Under the pieces are notes generated by a model. It had not been told where the DNA came from, did not search any database, and saw nothing but the letters and a program-made list of their open reading frames with translations. 8,972 nucleotides of DNA from Candidatus Bathyarchaeota archaeon (GTDB lineage Archaea > Thermoproteota > Bathyarchaeia > Bathyarchaeales > Bathycorpusculaceae), in the NCBI GenBank assembly GCA_003601875.1, contig PIYF01000051.1:1-8972 (forward strand), read 5' to 3'. Positions within the stretch are counted from its first letter, which is position 1; each line of letters opens with the position of its first letter. Shown here piece by piece: positions 6,172-8,972 of this stretch. Made by a program: the position numbers and the translations under genes.

Positions 6172-7360
6172 GGTTGCACAGGAAGTTGGACGTATAAGGG
6201 ATATTGTTGAAGAAAGACTTAAACAAGGCTTTCCACCGGAGAAAATAGCGGAAGAACTTAGTGAGGAATATCCTTCTGATAAAGAAACAATTCTTCGTGC
6301 TTTAAATGAGACAATAGAACATGTTAAATCTGGTTTTCCAACTCCTACTGATAAACGAATAATAATCGAAGACTGGGAAGATTTCGTTATAATCCATGCA
6401 AACTTCGGCTCCCTTACGAATAGAGCTTTAGCTCAACTTATTGGAGAATTCCTCTCAGAAAAAATAGGTTACAGCGTTGTAATTCAACATGACCCATATA
6501 GAATATTCGTTCAAACGATGGGAGCGGTAAACTCCGATCAAATAGTTGCATTGTTCAATGAGATGAGGATGATGTCAGATCAGTCTGTGAAGGATGCTTT
6601 AACAAGAGCAACTGTGAAAACTGGAATATTTAAAAGACGGATGATTCATGTTGCGAGACGGTTCGGAGCTTTGAAAAAATGGGTTGACTTCAGCAATGTA
6701 AGTCTTCAACGGCTGATAAAAAGTTTTGAAGGCACCCCAATATTTGAGGAAGCGTTGAAAGAAGTTTTCACAAAGGATTTAGATTTAGAGAAGCTTCTTT
6801 ACGTTTTGAAAAAGCTTCGAGAGGGAGAAATTTATGTGGAGAAAATTGAAACTGACGGGATGGCGACGCCTATTGCCCGTGTTGGAATTGAAAGGGTAAG
6901 CATGAAAACAGATTTGATTCCGCCTGAAAGAATGAGGGCTGTTCTTATTGAATCTGCAAAGGCAAGGCTGTTAAATGAAACATGTGTTTTTGTTTGCACA
7001 AACTGTTGGGATTACATTGAAATGTTAAGAGCTAAAGATTTACCAGATAAACCTGAATGTCCAAAATGTGGTTCAAACGCCTTAGGAGTTTTAAAGGTTG
7101 AAGAGGAAAAAGTTCTTCCATTAGTAGAGAAAAAAGGTGAAAAATTAACTAAAAGTGAAGAGAAAATTAAAAAGCGAGCTTTGCAGTCTGCCCGTTTGAT
7201 AGCTAAATACGGAAAGCCTGCAGTTGTAGCTTTATGTGCCAGGAAGGTTCACCCGTCAGAGGTGGAGGAGGTTCTCCAAAAAGAACATAGGCTTACGGAT
7301 CGATTTTATGAACTTGTCCTTGAAGCTGAACGTAAAGCTTTAAGCAAAAGGTTTTGGTAG
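6095..7360 (+). CDS. lhr: Lhr-type helicase, C-terminal part (continues the gene at 4477 in another frame)
   Basis: Genuine Lhr sequence begins at WIGEEIPVPFEVAQEVG (from about 6142). The roughly 15 residues before it in this frame are out-of-frame reading of the upstream part. It contains the Lhr-specific C-terminal domain, for example HANFGSLTNRALAQLIGE, QHDPYRIF and later ARVGIERVSM. A four-cysteine zinc-finger pattern CTNC...CPKC falls at about residues 839-863 of the rejoined protein. The tail is a lysine-rich helix ending at KRFW. It has no Walker motifs of its own, so alone it cannot be a helicase. TTG 6095 has AGGGGA 8 bases upstream, and ATG 6110 follows, so separate translation cannot be excluded. 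Whether it belongs to the aLhr1 or aLhr2 branch is not decided here. Confidence 0.88.
   Translation: MLNQLMIPLELYQVGWIGEEIPVPFEVAQEVGRIRDIVEERLKQGFPPEKIAEELSEEYPSDKETILRALNETIEHVKSGFPTPTDKRIIIEDWEDFVIIHANFGSLTNRALAQLIGEFLSEKIGYSVVIQHDPYRIFVQTMGAVNSDQIVALFNEMRMMSDQSVKDALTRATVKTGIFKRRMIHVARRFGALKKWVDFSNVSLQRLIKSFEGTPIFEEALKEVFTKDLDLEKLLYVLKKLREGEIYVEKIETDGMATPIARVGIERVSMKTDLIPPERMRAVLIESAKARLLNETCVFVCTNCWDYIEMLRAKDLPDKPECPKCGSNALGVLKVEEEKVLPLVEKKGEKLTKSEEKIKKRALQSARLIAKYGKPAVVALCARKVHPSEVEEVLQKEHRLTDRFYELVLEAERKALSKRFW
6137..6144 (+). other. 4-bp tandem duplication (GGAT GGAT) breaking the lhr frame
   Basis: The sequence reads AGTTGGATGGATAGGGGAGG. Removing one GGAT copy gives AGT TGG ATA GGG GAG, that is PSW-IGEEIPVPFEV, which joins both halves exactly with the residue spacing expected for Lhr. 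A true mutation, an assembly or sequencing error, or less likely recoding could explain it. Confidence 0.85.
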
Positions 7361-7390
7361 GGATAACAACTCTTAAATTGGCAGTTATCC
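7361..7390 (+). promoter_or_regulatory. Inverted repeat around a TATA-like element, after lhr and before the Cys-rich gene
   Basis: GGATAAC (7361-7367) and GTTATCC (7384-7390) are perfect 7-base inverted arms separated by 16 bases containing CTTAAATT (7372-7379), a possible TATA box 44-51 bases before ATG 7423. The left arm starts directly after the lhr stop codon. It could be an operator, or in RNA a weak stem-loop at the end of lhr. Confidence 0.35.
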
Positions 7391-7422
7391 ATTCTGAATA
7401 ACAATCTCAAGAGGAGTGAAAA

Positions 7423-7749
7423 ATGGAGATAAGTAGGAAGAAACTGCGGGAGCAAGTGTTAAAACAGTTTAAATATGTAAGGACTTGTGTTCTTGCAAGG
7501 GAGCTATGTCTTCTTATTCGAACAAATAGGGCGGTTTTAGAACCTAAAGATGTTCATGACATGTGTCTTTTCGTTTCAAATTTATGTAGAGAATGGGGAT
7601 GTAAGGAACCAAGTGAACTATGCAGAAAAGCAGCCGAAGCCGTTTTAACTGATGAAAATAAATATTTGGAACTTTGTAAGCAAAGTTGCATCAAATGTGG
7701 GGAAGCGAGGAGACCGACAGCACCGAAAAGAGAGACCTATGTTGCTTAA
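7423..7749 (+). CDS. Cysteine-rich helical protein of unknown function
   Basis: 108 residues with nine cysteines (22, 29, 48, 55, 60, 67, 85, 89, 92), mostly in helix-like spacings: C-x6-C, C-x6-C-x4-C-x6-C, C-x3-C-x2-C. There is no signal peptide or membrane segment; the N-terminus (MEISRKKLREQ) is charged, so it is likely cytosolic. The C-terminal KCGEARRPTAPKRETYVA tail looks disordered and basic. The spacing recalls cysteine-lined four-helix metal-binding proteins (DUF326/Csp-like) but could equally hold an iron-sulfur cluster; I do not recognise the family. A strong ribosome site, GAGGAGTG (7411-7418), precedes ATG 7423. It is plus-strand with lhr (62-base gap) and the methyltransferase (72-base gap), each gap holding a TATA-like element. 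Confidence 0.82.
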   Translation: MEISRKKLREQVLKQFKYVRTCVLARELCLLIRTNRAVLEPKDVHDMCLFVSNLCREWGCKEPSELCRKAAEAVLTDENKYLELCKQSCIKCGEARRPTAPKRETYVA

Positions 7750-7760
7750 AACGTGGAAAA

Positions 7761-7769
7761 ACTTTAAAG
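7761..7769 (+). promoter_or_regulatory. Putative TATA box for the methyltransferase-thioesterase unit
   Basis: ACTTTAAAG lies about 55 bases upstream of ATG 7822, predicting a start near 7790. There a small inverted repeat, ACTGT-gaagt-ACAGT (7792-7806), would sit at the start of the leader, followed by GGAG (7810-7813) 8 bases before the ATG. Confidence 0.4.
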
Positions 7770-7821
7770 AGATGGATTATTCGTTAAGCATACTGTGAAG
7801 TACAGTTTAGGAGCGGTGTGA

Positions 7822-8298
7822 ATGTTTATAGCACCTTACGTTCCAAGCCCTCTTCCAGTTGTCCGAGAAATGCTTAAACTTGCTGAACTTAAACCCGGCG
7901 AAGTCTTCTACGATTTGGGAGCTGGAGACGGTAGAACAGTGATAATGGCGGCGAAGGATTTTGGTGCAAGAGCTATTGGAGTTGAACTTAGAGAAGATTT
8001 AGTGAAAAGAGCCCTTAACAGCGTTTATGAATTAGGTCTCCAAAATAAAGTAACAATTGTTAATGAAGACATGTTTAAGGTGGACATATCTCAAGCAGAC
8101 GTTGTCTTCTTATATTTAACAACAAGTGCAAATGAGAAGATAAAGCCTAAACTTGAATCAGAACTTAAACTTGGAGTCCGTGTAGTTTCTCATGATTACG
8201 AAATTGTAGGGTGGAAACCCGTTAAAGTTGAAAACTTCTGCGAGAATCCAAAACTTGGATATCCATCTCACACATTATACCTTTACAAAAAGGTTTAG
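7822..8298 (+). CDS. aKMT-like class I SAM-dependent (protein-lysine) methyltransferase
   Basis: 158 residues with a compact Rossmann methyltransferase fold. SAM-binding motif I is YDLGAGDGR (30-38), motif II is the acidic Glu55 in GVEL, and NEDMF (81-85) follows. The family-specific opening PYVPSPLPVVREML (5-18) and the later block FLYLTTSANEKIKPKLESEL with VVSHDYEIVGW (121-131) match, from memory, the small archaeal group containing Sulfolobus aKMT4 (about 160 residues). aKMT4 is a broad-specificity lysine methyltransferase that acts on Cren7 among others. The relation to eukaryotic FAM173-type enzymes is similar. GGAGCGGTG precedes the ATG. The thioesterase follows 7 bases after the stop. 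The SAM-dependent methyltransferase call is certain; protein-lysine specificity is inferred from the family. Confidence 0.88.
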   Translation: MFIAPYVPSPLPVVREMLKLAELKPGEVFYDLGAGDGRTVIMAAKDFGARAIGVELREDLVKRALNSVYELGLQNKVTIVNEDMFKVDISQADVVFLYLTTSANEKIKPKLESELKLGVRVVSHDYEIVGWKPVKVENFCENPKLGYPSHTLYLYKKV

Positions 8299-8305
8299 TG
8301 AAAAT

Positions 8306-8728
8306 TTGACTCCAAAAACATTTAAGTTTCCTTTTAGAGTTGCTTGGGTGGATACGGATGCAGCTCAAGTTGTCCACTTCTCCAATTACTTTAAATTTTT
8401 CGAAAAAATAGAAGAGGAATTTTACAGACATTTAGGGTTCAACTTCAACTATTTTGTGGAAAGAGGTATGTGGCTTCCAAGAGTTGAAGCCTTCTGTCAA
8501 TATAAGAAACCAGCAAAATTCAACGACCTGCTAGAGGGTGAACTTATAGTGGAGGAATTAAGGGAAAAATCTGTAAAATACCATTTTAAAATTTTTAACA
8601 AGGAAACAGCAACGCTTATAGCTGAAGGCTACGTGGTTGCAGTAACAGCTGACAAAAACACTGGAAGGGCTGTTCAAATCCCCAAATATTTTCTAGAAAA
8701 ACTTAAACCGTATTGTAAACGTTTATAA
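8306..8728 (+). CDS. Hotdog-fold acyl-CoA thioesterase (4HBT/YbgC-like)
   Basis: Hydrolyses an acyl-CoA thioester. From TTG 8306 it is 140 residues, the usual size of single-domain 4HBT thioesterases. The signature FRVAWVDTDAAQVVHFSNY (residues 10-28) contains the catalytic aspartate at 18 (as in G-D-x-D-x-x-G-x-V), followed by the long central helix (KFFEKIEEEFYRHLG). The rest is the expected beta-sheet (VEAFCQYKKPAKFNDLLEG and onward). The frame is open from 8228, which would overlap the methyltransferase by 71 bases and add 26 residues unlike the family. TTG 8306, eight bases after that gene's stop and preceded by AAAGG (8289-8293), is preferred. The substrate is not evident. It is co-directional and probably co-transcribed with the methyltransferase, without an obvious functional link. 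Confidence 0.87.
   Translation: MTPKTFKFPFRVAWVDTDAAQVVHFSNYFKFFEKIEEEFYRHLGFNFNYFVERGMWLPRVEAFCQYKKPAKFNDLLEGELIVEELREKSVKYHFKIFNKETATLIAEGYVVAVTADKNTGRAVQIPKYFLEKLKPYCKRL
8721..8728 (+). promoter_or_regulatory. Putative TATA box for the CxxCxxCC gene
   Basis: GTTTATAA across the thioesterase stop codon (TAA 8726-8728) extends to TTTATAAAC and lies about 37 bases before TTG 8762. The predicted start (about 8750) is close to the codon and no ribosome site is visible, so the transcript may have a very short leader or none. Confidence 0.35.
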
Positions 8729-8761
8729 ACAAATTGTTCTGTTCAAAAACAACGATCAAAA

Positions 8762-8972
8762 TTGCTGTTCGTTCCGTGGCAGCGAATTTCAAATTGGAGA
8801 TGCATGGCTTGCGGTTTATGTTGCAAAGCCTACAGTGTAGTGTTAAGTTTCCCTGAATGGCTTAACATAACTAAAAATTTTGGAATCGATAAGACAACAT
8901 CAACTTTGAACAAGCTGCTTTTAAAAAGGAGAAGTGATGGCTCATGCATTTTTCTCTATAAAGTGTCAAACA
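8762..8972 (+). CDS. YkgJ-type CxxCxxCC cysteine-cluster protein, C-terminus cut off
   Basis: Seventy codons from TTG 8762, still open at the window end. The opening FVPWQRISNWRCMACGLCC places the CxxCxxCC motif at Cys14/17/20/21, and GSCIFL (60-65) supplies the next conserved cysteine. These are the marks of the YkgJ (UPF0153) family, presumed to bind zinc or an iron-sulfur cluster. The family includes the flagellin lysine N-methylase FliB, but most members have no known function. The frame is open back to the thioesterase stop (8726-8728), and TTG 8762 is the only sensible start codon in front of the conserved FVPW segment. No ribosome site is seen. Confidence 0.82.
   Translation, partial: MLFVPWQRISNWRCMACGLCCKAYSVVLSFPEWLNITKNFGIDKTTSTLNKLLLKRRSDGSCIFLYKVSN

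Noticed and set aside
5762..6179. Minus-strand open frames within lhr
   Set aside because: They lie opposite conserved helicase sequence and lack start signals or family features.
8222..8431. Minus-strand open frame across the methyltransferase-thioesterase junction
   Set aside because: It overlaps conserved parts of both genes, including the thioesterase active-site segment, and has no promoter or ribosome site.
1..8972. A hidden defence or mobile genetic system
   Set aside because: No transposase, integrase, toxin-antitoxin, CRISPR array, terminal repeats or composition shift is visible; gene content is chromosomal housekeeping with a few unusual proteins.

Overview
The window looks like chromosomal DNA of an AT-rich archaeon, most probably in or near Thermoproteota/Bathyarchaeia. 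The support is a two-repeat archaeal TATA-binding protein, an Lhr-type helicase, an S26B-type signal peptidase with a Ser/His pair, two zinc-ribbon relatives of the chromatin protein Cren7, an aKMT-like lysine methyltransferase, and AT-rich TATA-like elements upstream of most transcription units. Start codons are often TTG, and GAGG/GGAG-type ribosome binding sites are common. The lineage is an inference from gene content, not a computed placement.

Layout. At the left edge, on the minus strand, is the N-terminal two thirds of a LarA-superfamily (nickel-pincer racemase-like) protein. It diverges from a plus-strand pair: a UlaG/UPF0173-like metallo-beta-lactamase-fold hydrolase and orotate phosphoribosyltransferase (pyrE). 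pyrE runs tail to tail, with a 2-base gap, into a minus-strand block of tbp and, upstream of it, an extended signal peptidase. Further upstream, also on the minus strand, are two tandem paralogous small zinc ribbons of 74 and 56 aa. The 56 aa gene is short and easily missed. A roughly 150-base divergent promoter region follows, and from there to the right edge everything is on the plus strand: an Lhr helicase interrupted by a 4-base tandem duplication (GGAT GGAT), a 9-cysteine small protein, an aKMT-like methyltransferase, a hotdog-fold thioesterase, and the start of a CxxCxxCC (YkgJ-type) protein cut by the window end.

How it fits together. Much of the window concerns DNA and its packaging: TBP (transcription initiation), Cren7-like proteins (chromatin), Lhr (DNA/RNA unwinding and repair), and a methyltransferase of the family whose characterised Sulfolobus member methylates lysines of Cren7 among other proteins. 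Having a candidate lysine methyltransferase and a candidate chromatin substrate a few kilobases apart is the most suggestive functional link here, though they are not in one operon. The rest is housekeeping or metabolic (pyrE, signal peptidase, thioesterase, hydrolase). I see no CRISPR array, insertion sequence, tRNA, rRNA or clear defence or mobile system, and no gene-free stretch longer than about 150 bases.

The points most worth a second look are the reading-frame break in lhr, the tandem Cren7-like zinc ribbons, the LarA-like protein that keeps cofactor-site residues but appears to lack the usual substrate and catalytic residues, and the signal peptidase with an unexplained 140-residue membrane-anchored extension.
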